This document shows, piece after piece, positions 22,970-35,095 of a DNA stretch of 64,000 nt. The DNA is taken from contig NC_057797.1 of assembly GCF_018294505.1 (NCBI RefSeq), forward strand, positions 123,571,116-123,635,115. The letters are read 5' to 3'. A program made the translations under genes and the position numbers. How positions within the stretch are numbered: the first letter of the stretch is position 1; each line of letters starts with the position of its first letter. This DNA is from Triticum aestivum. Lineage: Eukaryota; Streptophyta; Magnoliopsida; Poales; Poaceae. The notes beneath the pieces are model-generated. The model was given only the letters and a program-made list of their open reading frames with translations, was not told the origin of the DNA and searched no databases.

Positions 22970-24060
22970 TTGTGCATCGTTCCTGCTTCCTTACCCTGCA
23001 TGAATAGAACTCAGGTATTGGCATGATGGCTGTGAGAGCATTTTGGACGGGGAGCTCCTCATGTAAAACTCGTGTTCATCGTATTAGTAGACGCCACATT
23101 GCCCATGCGCCTGCGCCAAGTGGTTGGCTTAAGCGACGCGCTGGTCGGCTAGTTTACCTTTGTCCCGTGCTGGCCCTGAGGTAGCCTGTGGGAGGTTGTG
23201 GTGTACCGAGTGTTCCCTGATTGGATCCGTAGGACCTGCAGTAAAACACCCTCCCGAGAGGACGCGGCGGCTTCAGTCTGGGCTGCGTGCAAGCTAGGCC
23301 TGACCCGGCTCGCGAGGGGCTCGCGAGGGTCTCACGAGGGGAGGCAGCTGAGGCGAAGCGGTAACCAAAACACGAGAAATTGCTCGAACGAGACTAAGCA
23401 CCCCTTCCCCCAACACACGCAAATCTCAAATTCGAATCCAACTTGAATCCAGCGGGGGAAAAAGCGACAACCAAAGGGAAAAGCAACGAAAGCAGACAAA
23501 AGGCCGCGTCCGGCACCTAATCTAGTCTTGGACGTCTCCTCACTAGCGCGGAGCTAAGTGCTGCCACTGGGCGTGAGAGGGAGCCCCAGGGCCTGAGGCC
23601 GGCACCCCTGAGACTCCGGGGCGTGTACAGCCCCACTCATTATTACGTCAGAGTGTCACAGGGCGGCGAGCTTCATAGGTACTGGGCCTTCTTCACAGGT
23701 ACTGGCCTTGCTTCATATCGCCAGATGAGGGCCCCGCCTTGCGCCACACTCTAGTGCCATCAACGACGACCGGAAACCAGGACGCCGCCGATGGGGTAGA
23801 GCAGTCGCCAGCGGTTCCCCCGACGACCACGGATCCTCCGCCAGGGGCAGGCCCTGAGGCACCTCCCCGACAGAGGGCCTACCTCCTAAGAACACCTTGC
23901 TCCGAACGCCGCGGTGGTGATGTCGGATCTCGGGCCCTCTCCTGCAGCCCCCTGCGCCCTCCTCCCGAGGGGTAGGAGACTGTGGGAGCGGGGCAGCTGC
24001 TCGCTGTGGCGACCTGCACCTCATGCAATCCATGGTTAGCGTATGCCTGCTGCTGAAGAA
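22970..24060. other. Internal region of D without a recognisable gene
   Basis: Downstream of the antisense gene and of the gag-like frame. It holds short CTCGCGAGG-type repeats near 23300-23340 and a GC-rich stretch, but no domain or long coherent frame on either strand. Confidence 0.5.
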
Positions 24061-24927
24061 TTAGCGGTACCCGATAATCGTTGCCTCCAGCGTGGCCAGT
24101 GGGACCGTCCCGGGGCTCCTGGAAAGGCTTAGCTTCTGGTGCCTCGTCCCCCAGCTTGGGCTGAGGAGCGAGCCTTGTTCGCTCTCGTGAGGGTGTCCTT
24201 GGTCCATCATGAGGGGCACGTATTCCTCTAGCACCGTCATCCCGAGGGCCACGCCGTAGTGCTCCGCGTGCCATGCGGTCCTGCCTGACGCGCCCACCGT
24301 GGGGTGGCAGCGCGGCTGTCCATTGGGGCCGCGGGTCGCGTCGAGTCCTTCTTCTTCACAGACCGGGAGCGGGGGCGGCGCCGCCGCCGGTCCGGTGCTG
24401 AGAGCTTCGCTTGCGTTGGAGTAGCCTTGGAGCCCGCGGGCGCGCGCGGAGCCCCCGCGCGGGCCGCCCTGGGCTTGAGATGGGAGCTGGGTGCAGAAGG
24501 GGTGAGCCCCCGAGGCGGCGAAGCCCAGGAGCTCTGCCACCCGCTCCAGCAGCACGTCGCGGCCGCCCTCCAGCAGCCTGCACTGCAGCTGCTCTCGGGG
24601 CACCGTGAGCGCGGCCCTCGAGTTCGCCTGCTCCCGGCGGGTGTACGGTGTCGTGGTCGCGGCGTGATTGGAGGCCCTTGCTGCCGACCGCGCCTGCCGT
24701 GCTGTGAGAGCTGTCGAAGCCTGTCCGCGTCGCCCGCGGCCCGCAGCACCCTGCGGACCGCGAGCTGCCTGGGGCACGGGGTCGCCCGAGGCGAGCGGCT
24801 CTGCACGGGCGGGCCACGCCGCCCATGGATCTGGGTTGCCCGCCTGGTCGCCTGACGTGGTGATGACGATGCAACGGGGCACGACGGTAGAAGGTGGATT
24901 CCGGCGCACCCCTACCTGGCGCGCCAA
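24061..24927 (-). pseudogene. gag-like 5' remnant of element D
   Basis: An open minus-strand frame of about 288 codons starts beside the primer site. It is Arg/Ala/Pro-rich and low in complexity, with a more ordered segment near the end (about 24100-24300). Its place directly after the primer site is that of gag, and its composition resembles the variable N-terminus of Tat-type gag. No CCHC knuckle, protease or later domains follow. No reliable ATG defines its start. Confidence 0.45.
24906..24926 (-). other. Primer binding site of D
   Basis: Minus-strand TGGCGCGCCAGGTAGGGG begins two bases from the LTR edge. This TGGCGC-type primer site is common in grass gypsy elements. Confidence 0.75.
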
Positions 24928-24928
24928 A

Positions 24929-25848
24929 TGTCGGATCTAGGGTTCCGGCAGACCCTTGAGGTTCAAACACTGGGGTGCGCGTGGAGATTTCGCCTCCTAC
25001 CTACCTGCACCCCTCCGCCTCGCTAAGATCTAAGCTATGGAAAGAACAACACGAGAGACGCAGGGTTTATACTGGTTCGGGCCACCGTTGTGGTGTAATA
25101 CCCTACTCCAGTGTGTGGTGTGGTGGATTGCCTCTTGGGCTGATGATGAGGAAAAGTACAAGGGAGAACAGCCTCGCGAGGGTCTGCTCTTGGCTGGGGC
25201 GATAAACCGCTGGGAGGAGTTCAGTCACCCTCCTCTCTCTCTCTGATTCTCTAATTCTTCATCCCCTCCTCCTGTGGGGGGCTGGTCCTATTTATAGAGG
25301 CCCTGGTCCTCTTCCTAAATATCGAGCGGGAAGGGAGCCAACAATGGCGGGCTAATTTGAAGGGGGACAGCTAGTACCAGCTATCCTGACAAAAGTAGTC
25401 TTCGCCTGCACAAAGCTCTGGTGGTGACGCCGTCTTGGGCTCCACAATGACCTCCGTCTTGCAGTCCTCCTAGTCTTGGTCTTGTTGCACCGAAATGGAA
25501 ACCTTTGCCTGATGCCTCGGTACTCCGCGGTTGCGCTTGCTCCCTTTGCACCAAAGAGGAAAGGAGGACACTGCGTGGGCTGGCACCCGCCTGACGCCCT
25601 TGGTCGTCATGGCTTGCGTCACGGGCACCTCGTGAGGTACCCCGCCTTGATCTCTCTGCCTCCTCGCGAGCCAGCCTGATGAGGCCGTGCCTGAGGAAGC
25701 TCCGCGTCGTCCGCCCCGCGAGGCTTGGCCCCTCGCGAGGGTCTTGGGTATGTGTTGGTGAAGATGGGCCGTATTGGGCCCCCCTTTGAGCCACGCCGCA
25801 GGCTGCAGGCAGGCAAGTCTAGGGACCCCCGTTCCCAGAACGCTGACA
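24929..25848 (-). repeat. 5' LTR of element D (920 bp)
   Basis: Bounded by TGTCGGATC and AACGCTGACA, it matches the two pieces of the other LTR with scattered differences. The TATA box reads on the minus strand (plus CTATTTATAG, 25288-25297). Confidence 0.94.
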
Positions 25849-25853
25849 CTGCA
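25849..25853. repeat. Target-site duplication CTGCA, right copy (element D)
   Basis: Matches 7165-7169; A's integrase sequence resumes after it. Confidence 0.95.
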
Positions 25854-26588
25854 CTTCAGTCTTGTAGAGGATTATATGCACCCAACTATCTCTTGAATAA
25901 TCATCAACAATGACAAAGCCATAGAGACAAGCAGTAGTAGCAAGAGTTGAGTAATGAGTGGGACCGAAAAGGTCCATGTGGAGCAGTTGGAAGGGTTGAG
26001 TCGTTGTCTTGATTGTCTTCGAGGGATGCTTGGCCCTTGTCATCTTTCCTGCTTCACAGGCACCGCATAAGTGATCCTTCTTGAACTTTACGCCCTCGAT
26101 GCCTATGACATGCTTCTTCTTTGCAAGGGTGTGCAGGCTCCTCATGCCAGCATGCCCTAGCCTCTGATGCCAGAGCCAGCATTCAGAAGCTTTTGCTAGA
26201 AGACATACGGCAAGTTGTGGTCCTGCTGAGAAATCTACCACGTACAAATCATCTTTCCGATACCCTTCAAAGACTAGAGACTTGTCAGATTCCATTAGAA
26301 CAAGGCAATGATATTTTCCAAACATCACAATCATGCTCAAATCACAAAGCATTGAGACAGACATTAAGTTGAAACCAAGGGATTCAACAAGCATGATTTA
26401 TCCATGTGTTGATCCCTTGAGATTGCAACTCTACCTAGACCCAATACCTTGCTTTTACCAGTGTCAGCAAATGTGATGTGACTTTTGTCAGATGGACGTA
26501 AGGTTGAGTCCATGAGCAGACTTCGCTTGCCAGTCATGTGATTAGTACACCCACTATCAATAATCCATTCTGAAGCAGCTGGTGTCAT
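25854..26588 (-). pseudogene. pol: Element A pol, 5' part: protease and integrase N-terminal half
   Basis: Copia protease motif IIDSGCTNHMTG lies at about 26560-26525. The integrase zinc-binding region follows with WLWHQRLGHAGM and CGACEAGK, and then the first catalytic Asp in HMDLFGPTHYST. A one-base deletion relative to B near 26395 shifts the frame after HMDK. The reading frame runs into D's LTR at 25848. The 3' half resumes at 7164. Confidence 0.88.
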
Positions 26589-26835
26589 ACCCTACAGTGC
26601 AGTTAGGGGGATAGGCTTCACGAAGAGAATTGTGAAGCATAAACATTTGACGAGCAAGTGGATTATGAAAGCTTAGATCGAGGTTAGGACTGATAGGGCA
26701 AGTAGCAAGTGACTCAGGAACAAAATACATAATAAGACCATTTGGGCATTTGATCTTGCGCCCAACAAGATGTTTAAGGTCCCCAGCAATAGCTTCAGAC
26801 GAATTTGATTGTCGGCTGGAGACCTTTCCCTGCAA
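26557..26835 (-). CDS. Frame-bridging ORF between gag and pol of A (92 codons)
   Basis: This ORF lies in a third frame, distinct from both gag (ends 26843) and pol (from 26588). It overlaps the start of pol by about 30 bases. It begins just after a CTCTTTTGCAGGG splice-acceptor-like sequence and contains CPNGLIMYF and a Cys/Pro-rich end. B has the same ORF at 34810-35088 with four residue differences. It may belong to the gag-pol junction by splicing or frameshifting; no domain is recognised. Confidence 0.4.
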   Translation of the reverse strand: MQGKVSSRQSNSSEAIAGDLKHLVGRKIKCPNGLIMYFVPESLATCPISPNLDLSFHNPLARQMFMLHNSLREAYPPNCTVGYDTSCFRMDY

Positions 26836-26842
26836 AAGAGAG

Positions 26843-29365
26843 TTAATCTTTCTTAGCCACCCACATCTTCATGGGTGGCTTCGAAGCAATGAGTCTAAGT
26901 GCAGCATCTGAGAATTTTGGCTTTGGAGCCCTAGCAAAAAGTCTTGCAGGTGGACAATAGTAAGAATAAGCAGAGTAGTTCTTGGTCTTATGAACATGGC
27001 GGTTTGATGAAACGCGCTCATATTCATAGGCCTGAATATGGCTTCCCTGCAAAACATTTGCATTAGTGCGACTCAGGTGAGTCCTTTGTCTGTATGAAGC
27101 CTTTGGACCATATGAAGCCTGTGGTCTGGGGTTTGTCTTCTTCACTTGTGGTGTCATGATGACATTCACAAGAAGATTCTCCAGCAACCTTTTCGGCACG
27201 CAGACTTTCTTCACAGGTGGCCCATTCCTGCAGTTAGTACCAATATACCTGACAAACACTTCACCATGCTGATTCTTAAACAGTTTATAGTTTGCATCAA
27301 AGGATTCATCAATTACAATGGGATTAGCACAATTGAAGCCTGATAGGGTGGATCGATCCACTGAGGGTTCCTTTGCGACAACCCATGTGGTTTTTCGGTA
27401 CTTCTCAGGTTTCCAGTAAGAGCCATCATCATTCATTTTCCTTTGGAACCCAAGACCCTCTTTCCTAGGGTTTCGGTTCAGGATCTGCCTTTTGAGAACA
27501 TCACATAGTGTCTGATGCCCTTTGAGACTTTTGTACATCCCTGTTTCAAGCAATGTCTTCAACCTTGCATTTCCATCAGCAATAGCAGTGGTATCCTTAG
27601 CAGAGGGGTTAGTTACCACATCAACAGTTGAAGATATTGCAATAGTAGCAGCAGTAGAACATCCTGCAACAGAAGTAGCGTTGTCACGCTCAATGCATTT
27701 AAGACATGGTGGTTCAAATCCTTCCTGAGCGGGACTGGTCTGTTTGGCGCGAAGTGACTCGTTTTCCTTTTGAAGATCTTCATGAGCCGCTCTCAATTTC
27801 TCAAGATCTTGCTTCCTTTGAAGATAATCATAGGAAAGCTTTTCATGAGTTGTTGAGAGCGTTTCATGACGACTTTCAAGTTCCTCATACTTAACATGAA
27901 GATTTTTTATGTCTTCAATTAAGGACTGAGATCGAGTCATTTCAGCGTCTAACAGGTCATCGCTTTTGTCTAATAGTCTTTGAATATGTTCCATAGCTTT
28001 CTGTTGTTCAGTTGCAATTTTAGCAAGTGTTTTGTAGCTGGGTTTGGAACCACAATCAGAGTCATCTTCACTGGATGTTTGATAGTGAGTAGTGCGTGTG
28101 TTTACCTTGGCACCGCGTGCCATGAAGCAGTAGGTGGGAGCGGAGAAGTCCTTGTCATTTGCATTGGTGTCGGTGATGAAGTCATTGTCTTCAGTGTTGA
28201 AGATGGACTTGGCAACGTATGTTGTAGCCAGACTCGCAACGCCAGAATCGGACTCCTCCTCAGACTCCACCTCCGCCTCCTCAGAAGCGGACTCCTCCTC
28301 TGAATCCATTTCCTTGCCAACAAACGCACGAGCCTTGCCAGATGAGCTCTTCTTGTGTGATGAAGACTTTGAGGAAGACTTGGAAGAAGACTTTGAGTAT
28401 TTCTTCTTCTTCTTGTCGTCAGAATCATACTCCTTGCTCTTCTTTTTCTTCTTGTTCTCATTGTCCCACTTCGGACACTCAGAGATGTAGTGGCCAGGTT
28501 TCTTGCACTTGTGGCATGTTCTCTTCTTATAGTCATGAGCAGAAACTTCATCATTCCTTGAGCTTGATCGTGAAGACTTTCTGAAGCCTTTCTTCTTGGT
28601 GAATTTTTGGAACTTCTTCACAAGCATAGCAAGCTCCTTTCCAATGTCTTCAGGATCATCAGAACTGCTGTTAGATTCTTCTTCAAGTGAGGAGACAGCT
28701 TTTGCCTTCAAGGCACGAGTTCGCCCATAGTTGGGACCGTAGATGTCTCTTTTCTCAGAAAGCTGAAACTCATGTGTGTTGAGCCTCTCAACTATGTCAG
28801 ACAGATCGAGTGTCTTGAAGTCAGGACGTTCTTGAATCATCAGGGCTAGGGTGTCAAACGAGCTGTCAAGTGATCTCAGGAGTGTCTTGATGACTTCATG
28901 ATTGGTGATCTCAGTAGCGCCGAGGGCTTGAAGCTCATTTGTGATGTCAGTGATTCAATCAAACGTGAGCTGGACATTCTCATTGTCATTTCTCTTGAAG
29001 CGGTTGAAGAGGTTGCGAAGGACACTGATTCTCTGATCTCTCCGGGTTGAGACGCCTTCCTTGACCTTGGAGAGCCAGTCCCAGACTAGCTTAGATGTTT
29101 CCAAAGCACTCACAAGGCTATACTGTCCTTTTGTCATATGACCACAGATGATGTTCTTGGCAGTGGAGTCCAGTTGAACAAACTTCTTGACATTAGTAGC
29201 GTTGACACCTTCACCGGCCTTGGGAACGCCATTCTTGACGACATACCATAGGTCGACATCAATGGCTTCAAGATGCATGCGCATCTTATTCTTCCAGTAG
29301 GGATATTCAGTTCCATCGAAGACTAGGCACGCAACGGAGACTTTGATTATCCCTGCAGTCGACAT
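26843..29365 (-). pseudogene. gag: Element A gag, one nonsense codon
   Basis: It starts at ATG 29365 (MSTAGIIKV), with the copia gag N-terminal domain (DGTEYPYWKNKM, about residues 13-26) and the UBN2-type gag core. A Lys/Ser-rich tract flanks a CCHC knuckle CHKCKKPGHYISEC (about 28520-28475). Acidic Glu/Ser repeats and a coiled-coil region rich in Leu/Glu/Lys lie around 27960-27750, and a basic C-terminus ends at 26843. A TGA at 28957-28955 interrupts the frame and the same frame resumes at once, consistent with CGA to TGA. The product would be the capsid protein. Confidence 0.88.
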
Positions 29366-29417
29366 GGCTAAAACTCCAGGTGGTTAAACCGAATCACAAA
29401 GAACAAGGGAGTACCTT

Positions 29418-29429
29418 GCTCTGATACCA
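29418..29429 (-). other. Primer binding site of A
   Basis: Minus-strand TGGTATCAGAGC, complementary to the 3' end of initiator-Met tRNA, two bases from the LTR. Confidence 0.93.
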
Positions 29430-29431
29430 AT

Positions 29432-30765
29432 TGAAAGTGCTAGTGATCGACTAGAGGGGGGGTGAATAGGCGATTTTTATGAAAGTCTTCAAAACATGGA
29501 AGTTTCGAAGAAAAACGATACAAATAAACCTATTATCATGCAGCGGAAGGTAGACTACACTAAGCAAGCCATAGTCAAGTATTCAATGAAGTGAAAGCAC
29601 AACGACTAATAGCAGCTAGGCAGTCTAGATCAGGTAGGAAGATAGTGTGAAGCCAATCAGAACAAGCGGTCACTTAGTGAAGACAAAATATAATGCAATC
29701 ATACAATGACTTCACTAGAGCCAACAGTAAGTAAAGGAATGGGAAGGATGAAACCAGTGACTCGTTGAAGACAATGATTTGTTGGACCAGTTCCAGTTGC
29801 TGTGACAACTGTACTTCTGGTTAGGGAGGCTGAGATTCAACTCAGAAGACCATGTCTTCACCTTATTCCCCTTGAGCTAAGGACACCCAGTCCTCGCCCA
29901 ATCACTCTGGTAAGTCTTCAAGGTAGACTTCCAAACCTTCACAGACTTCGTTCATCGGCGATCCACAATGACTCTTGGATGCTCAGAACGCGATGCCTAA
30001 CCGGCTGGAGAATTCACAGTCCTCAAGTGTAATAATTCTTCAGATCACACAGACGGGAAGACTTAAGTGATGCCTAACACCCTTTGGCTCTGGGTATTTA
30101 GGGCTTTATCCTCGCGAGGAATTCTCTCTCAAAGGCTTCGAGGTGGGTTGCTCTCAAACGACAAAAGTCGTACACTAACTCTGAGCAGCCAACCGTTTAT
30201 GGTTGTAGGGGGTGGGCTATTTATAGCCACTAGGCAACCCGACCTGATTTGTCCGAAATCACCCTGGGTCACTAAGGAACTGACGCATGTTCCAACGGTC
30301 AGATTTCAAACACACACGGTAACTTTACTTGGGCTACAAGCAAAGCTGGCTTATCCAGCTCTGGATAAGATTTGCTCTCATTGTCTTTGCTCGAAGACAT
30401 AGGATTTTTGGTTAAGCATCACTTCAGTCATTCTGACTGGTTCACTTGGACCCCACTTAACAGTACGGTGGTTCCTATGACTGAACAAAGAAGAAAAAGA
30501 ACGACGAAACAACTAAGTCTTTGCGCTCCATAGTCTTCACTCGGTGTCTTCTCTTGTCATAGTCTTTAATGTGACTGTCTTCACATACCACCTTTGACTT
30601 CAATGTCTTCATACATTTTTAGGGGTCGTCTCTGTTAGGAAGACCGAATCAATGAGGGATTTCTACCTATGTTATCCTGCAATTCTCACAAACACATTAG
30701 TCCCTCAACCAGGTTTGTCGTCAATACTCCAAAACCAACTAGGGGTGGCACTAGATGCACTTACA
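29432..30765 (-). repeat. 5' LTR of element A (LTR1)
   Basis: On the minus strand it begins TGTAAGTGCATC and ends GCACTTTCA. The TATA box is TATAAATA on the minus strand within plus 30217-30226. A cluster of GAAGAC (plus GTCTTC at 30533, 30545, 30577 and 30605) lies in the presumed U3 part. It is similar to LTR2 and LTR3 along its whole length. Primer-site sequence of A follows on one side and interrupted B sequence on the other. Confidence 0.92.
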
Positions 30766-31681
30766 GGAGTGGGAGAGGAGGCCAAGCAGTTTGATCTTCC
30801 GTGCCCTAACTTGGCGACGGAGGACACCTACGGCGACGGCGGAGAAGACAATGTCTGCGGTCGGCGTGAGGACGGCGTCGGTGAGGTCGCGGCAGCTAAG
30901 CGCTTCATCGCCGGTGTCGTCGAGGGCTAGCGGTGGCGCTAGGGTTTGTGCGAGGGTGGAAGAAGAGGTAATGACTGGGGTGAGGCGTATATTTATAGGG
31001 ACAGGGACGGCACAGTGTTATTACAAAGGTACCCCCGGCGGTTCACATCTGAAGGACGCGTGGCTATAATGCAACACATTGGAGGTTGTTCCACATTCCC
31101 ACGCACGCCTGGATTGTCGTGTGGTCATTCCCACTTCTCCGGATTTCAGGTTGAAGGATTTAGCATTGAAAATAGATTAATGTTTGTCTTTGTGTCTTCT
31201 GTTGACAAGGACGCAGAGAAGACATTTTGACAGTGTCAATAGAATGCATATGATTTGGATAGATAGACTTAAGATAGAAGCATAGAGGGGTTAGGGTCCG
31301 ATCACATTCACTTAGTTCAAAAGATTCAACAAGAAGCCATAGCTATAAGTGAATGATGTAGAGGACAAAAACCAAATCAGTACATTGAAGATAAACATGA
31401 AGCCATGTTAACATTGAAGACAAACAGAAAGCGAAGACTTTGCAAATGTAATGCCATGAGTAAAACACTTCAAACAGAAGAATTTGGTGGTGGCGTTACC
31501 CACCGTATAGGAAGTATTAGACCCAGACACGACGCACAATTATCGTGGCACTCTGAAGTCAAGTTCCACGTTAATGTATTCACACTCAAAATATAAGTCT
31601 TCATTGATTAAAGATATACTTTACTTCGTGTGTTGCACATCTATGTCATCAACATGCTTAAGTGTTAGGATGTGTGCCTGA
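30766..31681 (-). promoter_or_regulatory. Internal promoter region of B (partial)
   Basis: Homologous to 3819-4731 in A. Minus-strand TATAAATA lies at plus 30990-30997, with a leader containing AAACCCTAG near 30940. No gene of its own is visible. The downstream env-like gene is separated by the A insertion. Confidence 0.45.
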
Positions 31682-34600
31682 TCACAGGACATTTGAGGAT
31701 TCCAAGATATTTAGCTCACACCGTAACTTGCAAAACCTCTTCTCATCCAAGGGCTTGGTGAAGATATCTGCCAATAGCTCTTTAGTGTTGACGTGTATGA
31801 TATCAATATCTTCCTTCATGACATGATCTCTGAGAAAGTGATGACGAATTTCAATGTGCTTTGTCTTCGAGTGCTGAACTGGGTTGTTAGCAATCTTGAT
31901 GGCGCTCTCGTTGTCGCAGTAGAGTGGTACTTGCTTCAGATGAATTCCATAGTCTTTGAGTGTTTGCTTCATCCATAGAAGCTGCGCGCAGCAAGATCCA
32001 GCAGCAATTTATTCAGATTCAGCAGTGGAGAGAGATACATAGTTCTGCTTCTTTGAAGGCCAACATACAACTGATCATCCCAGAAAGTGACATGTGCCTG
32101 ATGTAGACTTGCGATCCACTTTGTCACCAGCATAATCAGCATCCGAGAATCCAACTAGATCAAACTCTGAGCCCATTAGATACCATAATCCTAGAGTTGG
32201 GGTGTGAGCCAAATATCGAAGAATTCGCTTCACAGCTAAGTGATGCGATTCCTTTGGTGCCGCTTGCAACCGGGCACACATGCAAACACTAAGCATGATA
32301 TCTGGCCTAGATGCACATAAATAAAGCAAAGAACCAATCATGGAGTGGTATACCTTTTGATCAAACTCTTTACCATTGTCGTCGGGACCCAGATGGTGGT
32401 TAGCTGGCATTGGCGTCGTGTAGCCTTTGCAGTCTTGCATTCCAAATTTCTTCAGGCAATCTTTGAGGTACTTCTCTTGAGATATGAAGATGTCGTTGCG
32501 TTGCTGTCGTATTTGAAGGCCAAAGAAGAATTTCAACTCTCCCATCATGGACATCTGATATTGCTCTTGCATCATGTATCCAAACTCATCACTGTATTTC
32601 TGATTAGTGCATCCGAAGATAATGTCATCCACATATATTTGGCACACAAATAGTTCACCATCATATGTCTTCGCGAAGAGAGTGGGATCCAGGGAACCAG
32701 GTTTGAAGCCTTTGCTCTTTAGAAAGTCTTTGAGTGTGTCATACCAAGCTCGAGGGGCTTGTTTAAGGCCATACAGTGCCTTGTTGAGCTTGTAAACCAT
32801 GTCAGGATGTTTTGGATCTTCAAAGCCAGGCGGTTGTGCAACATACACTTCTTCTTCAATCTTGCCATTGAGAAAAGCGCTCTTCACATCCATGTGATGC
32901 AGAAGAATGTTATGATGATTTGCATAGGCCAGCAGTATGCGTATAGCTTAAAGCCTAGCCACAGGAGCAAATGTTTCATCGAAGTCAATTCCTTCAACTT
33001 GAGTTTATCCTTGAGCGATGAGACGAGCTTTGTTTCTGACAACTTGACCATGCTCATCTTGCTTGTTGCGATATATCCATTTAGTGCCTATGATATTGTG
33101 CTTACGAGGATCAGGACGCTTGACCAGTTCCCATACATTATTCAACTCAAATTGTTGAAGCTCTTCTTGCATAGCTTGAATCCATTCAGGTTCCATGAAG
33201 GCTTCATCAACTTTCTTCGGTTTAGATATTGAGACAAATGCGAAGTGTCCACAAAAATTTGCTAGTTGTGTTGCCCTTGAACGAGTGAGTGGACCTGGTG
33301 CATTGATGATGTCAATTATTCTCTCAATCTGTACTTCATTTGCAACACGAGGATGAACAGGACGAAGATTTTGCTCTTGCTGATCATTGTCATCGTTAGA
33401 AGGATTGTCTTCAGGCTGAGCATTGTCTTCAGGTTGATCAGGCGCAGAGATGATGAGTTCCTCTTCAGGCTGAGCTTCAGACGGTATGATTTCTCCAGTT
33501 CCATAAGCTTGATGGTTTCACTGGATGGAACCTCATCTAGCACATTTGGTAGGTGCTCTCTTTGCGAACCGTTAGTCTCATCGAACTGCACATCCACAGT
33601 TTCAACCACTTTATAGTGAAAGAGGTTGAATACTCTGTAGGAGTGCGAATCCTTTCCGTATCCAAGCATACAACCTTCATGTGCTTTCGGTGCAAATTTT
33701 GAAGTGTGATGTGGATCCTTGATCCAGCACTTGGCACCAAATACTCTGAAGTAACTGACATTTGGCTTCTTACCAGTGAGGAGCTCATAGGATGTTTTGT
33801 TCAGAAGCTTGTGAAGATAAACACGGTTGATGATATGGCATGAAGTGTCAATGGCTTCAGGCCAGAACTTTCTTGGAGTCTTGTATTCATCGAGCATCGT
33901 CCGGGCCATCTCAATAAGTGTTCTGTTCTTGCGTTCCACGACGCCATTCTGTTGCGGTGTGTACGGAACTTAGAATTCATGAGTGATGCCCAAATGTCGA
34001 GGCCAGTGTTCTTGAATTCAGTGCCATTATCACTTCTTATGTGCTTGATCTTGATGCCATAGTTGTTCATGGCTCGATTGGCGAAGCGTCTGAAGACATC
34101 TTGCACTTCAGTCTTGTAGAGGATTATATGCACCCAAGTATATCTTGAATAATCATCAACAATGACGAAGCCATAGAGATAAGCAATAGTAGTAAGAGTT
34201 GAGTAGTGAGTAGGACCGAAGAGGTCCATGTGTAGCAGTTCGAAGGGTTGAGTCATTGTCATGATTGTCTTCGAGGGATGCTTGGCCCTTGTCATCTTTC
34301 CAGCTTCACAGGCACCGCATAGGTGATCCTTCTTGAACTTGACGCCCTCGATGCCTATGACATGCTTCTTCTTTGCAAGAGTGTGCAAGTTCCTCATGCC
34401 AGCATGCCCTAGCCTCCGATGCCAGAGCCAGCATTCTGAAGCTTTTGCTAGAAGACATACGGCAAGCTGTGGTCCTGCTGAGAAATCTACCACGTACAAA
34501 TCATCTTTCCGATACCCTTCAAAGATTAGAGACTTGTCAGATTCCATTAGAACAAGGCAACGATATTTTCCAAATATCACAATCATGTTCAAATCGCAAA

Positions 34601-34841
34601 GCATTGAGAACGACATTAAGTTGAAACCAAGGGATTCAACAAGCATCACTTTATCCATGTGTTGATCCCTTGAGATTGCAACTCTACCTAGACCCAATAC
34701 CTTGCTTTTACCAATATCAGCAAATGTGATGTGACTCTTGTTAGATGGACGTAAAGTTGAGTCCATGAGAAGACTTCGCTTGCCAATCATGTGATTAGTA
34801 CACCCACTATCAATAATCCATTTTGAAGTAGCTGGTGTCAT
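31682..34841 (-). pseudogene. pol: Element B pol: protease, integrase, RT, RNase H
   Basis: Domains appear in copia order: protease IIDSGCTNHM (about 34815), integrase zinc region and core with D, D and E, RT with YVDD (about 32630), then RNase H ending near 31682. A deletion of about 14 bp near 33990 shifts the frame in the integrase. A one-base loss near 33500 shifts it in the linker. TAA stops lie at about 33007 and 32950, TGA at about 32075 and TAA near 32010. Apart from these it parallels A closely and shows the junction that D interrupts in A. Confidence 0.88.
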
Positions 34842-35088
34842 ACCCTACAGTGCAGTTAGGGGGATAGGCTTCACGAAGAGAATTATGAAGCATAAACATT
34901 TGACGAGCAAGTGGATTATGAAAGCTTAGATCGAGGTTAGGACTGATAGGGCAAGTAGCAAGCGACTCAGGAACAAAATACATAATAAGACCATTTGGGC
35001 ATTTGATCTTGCGCCCTACAAGATGTTTAAGGTCCCCAGCAATAGCTTCAGACACATTTGATTTTCGGCTGGAGACCTTTCCCTGCAA
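34810..35088 (-). CDS. Frame-bridging ORF between gag and pol of B (92 codons)
   Basis: Counterpart of 26557-26835 in A, with the same start, length and frame relation to gag and pol. It lies between the gag stop (35096) and the protease, just after TTTTGCAGGG. No recognised domain. It may be part of a spliced or frameshifted gag-pol fusion. Confidence 0.4.
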   Translation of the reverse strand: MQGKVSSRKSNVSEAIAGDLKHLVGRKIKCPNGLIMYFVPESLATCPISPNLDLSFHNPLARQMFMLHNSLREAYPPNCTVGYDTSYFKMDY

Positions 35089-35095
35089 AAGAGAG

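Larger units (their letters stand above)
7170..25848 (-). mobile_element. Element D: pol-less Ty3/gypsy element (probable Tat lineage) inserted in A
   Basis: The LTRs are 7170-7529 plus 18925-19486 (split by E) and 24929-25848. Orientation is minus, because the primer-binding-site-like TGGCGCGCCAGGTAGGGG abuts the right LTR on the minus strand, the polypurine tract GGGGCCGGGGGCTAC abuts the left LTR, and the LTR TATA boxes read on the minus strand. The internal region of about 5.4 kb has a gag-like segment next to the primer site and a long antisense gene. It has no protease, RT, RNase H or integrase. It is therefore non-autonomous. The CTGCA target duplication is intact. Confidence 0.85.
1..30765 (-). 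mobile_element. Element A: Maximus/SIRE-type Ty1/copia retrotransposon, 3' LTR outside window
   Basis: Read on the minus strand, the order is 5' LTR (29432-30765), primer binding site, gag, pol, an internal promoter-like region and an env-like gene that leaves the window at base 1. The gag-pol domain order and the extra gene after pol are typical of the Maximus/SIRE lineage. Element D (7170-25848) is inserted in the integrase-coding region with a clean CTGCA target duplication. Element B, of the same family, lacks that insert and shows the uninterrupted site. The 3' LTR is expected left of this window. Lineage is from recalled family features, not a search. Confidence 0.85.
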
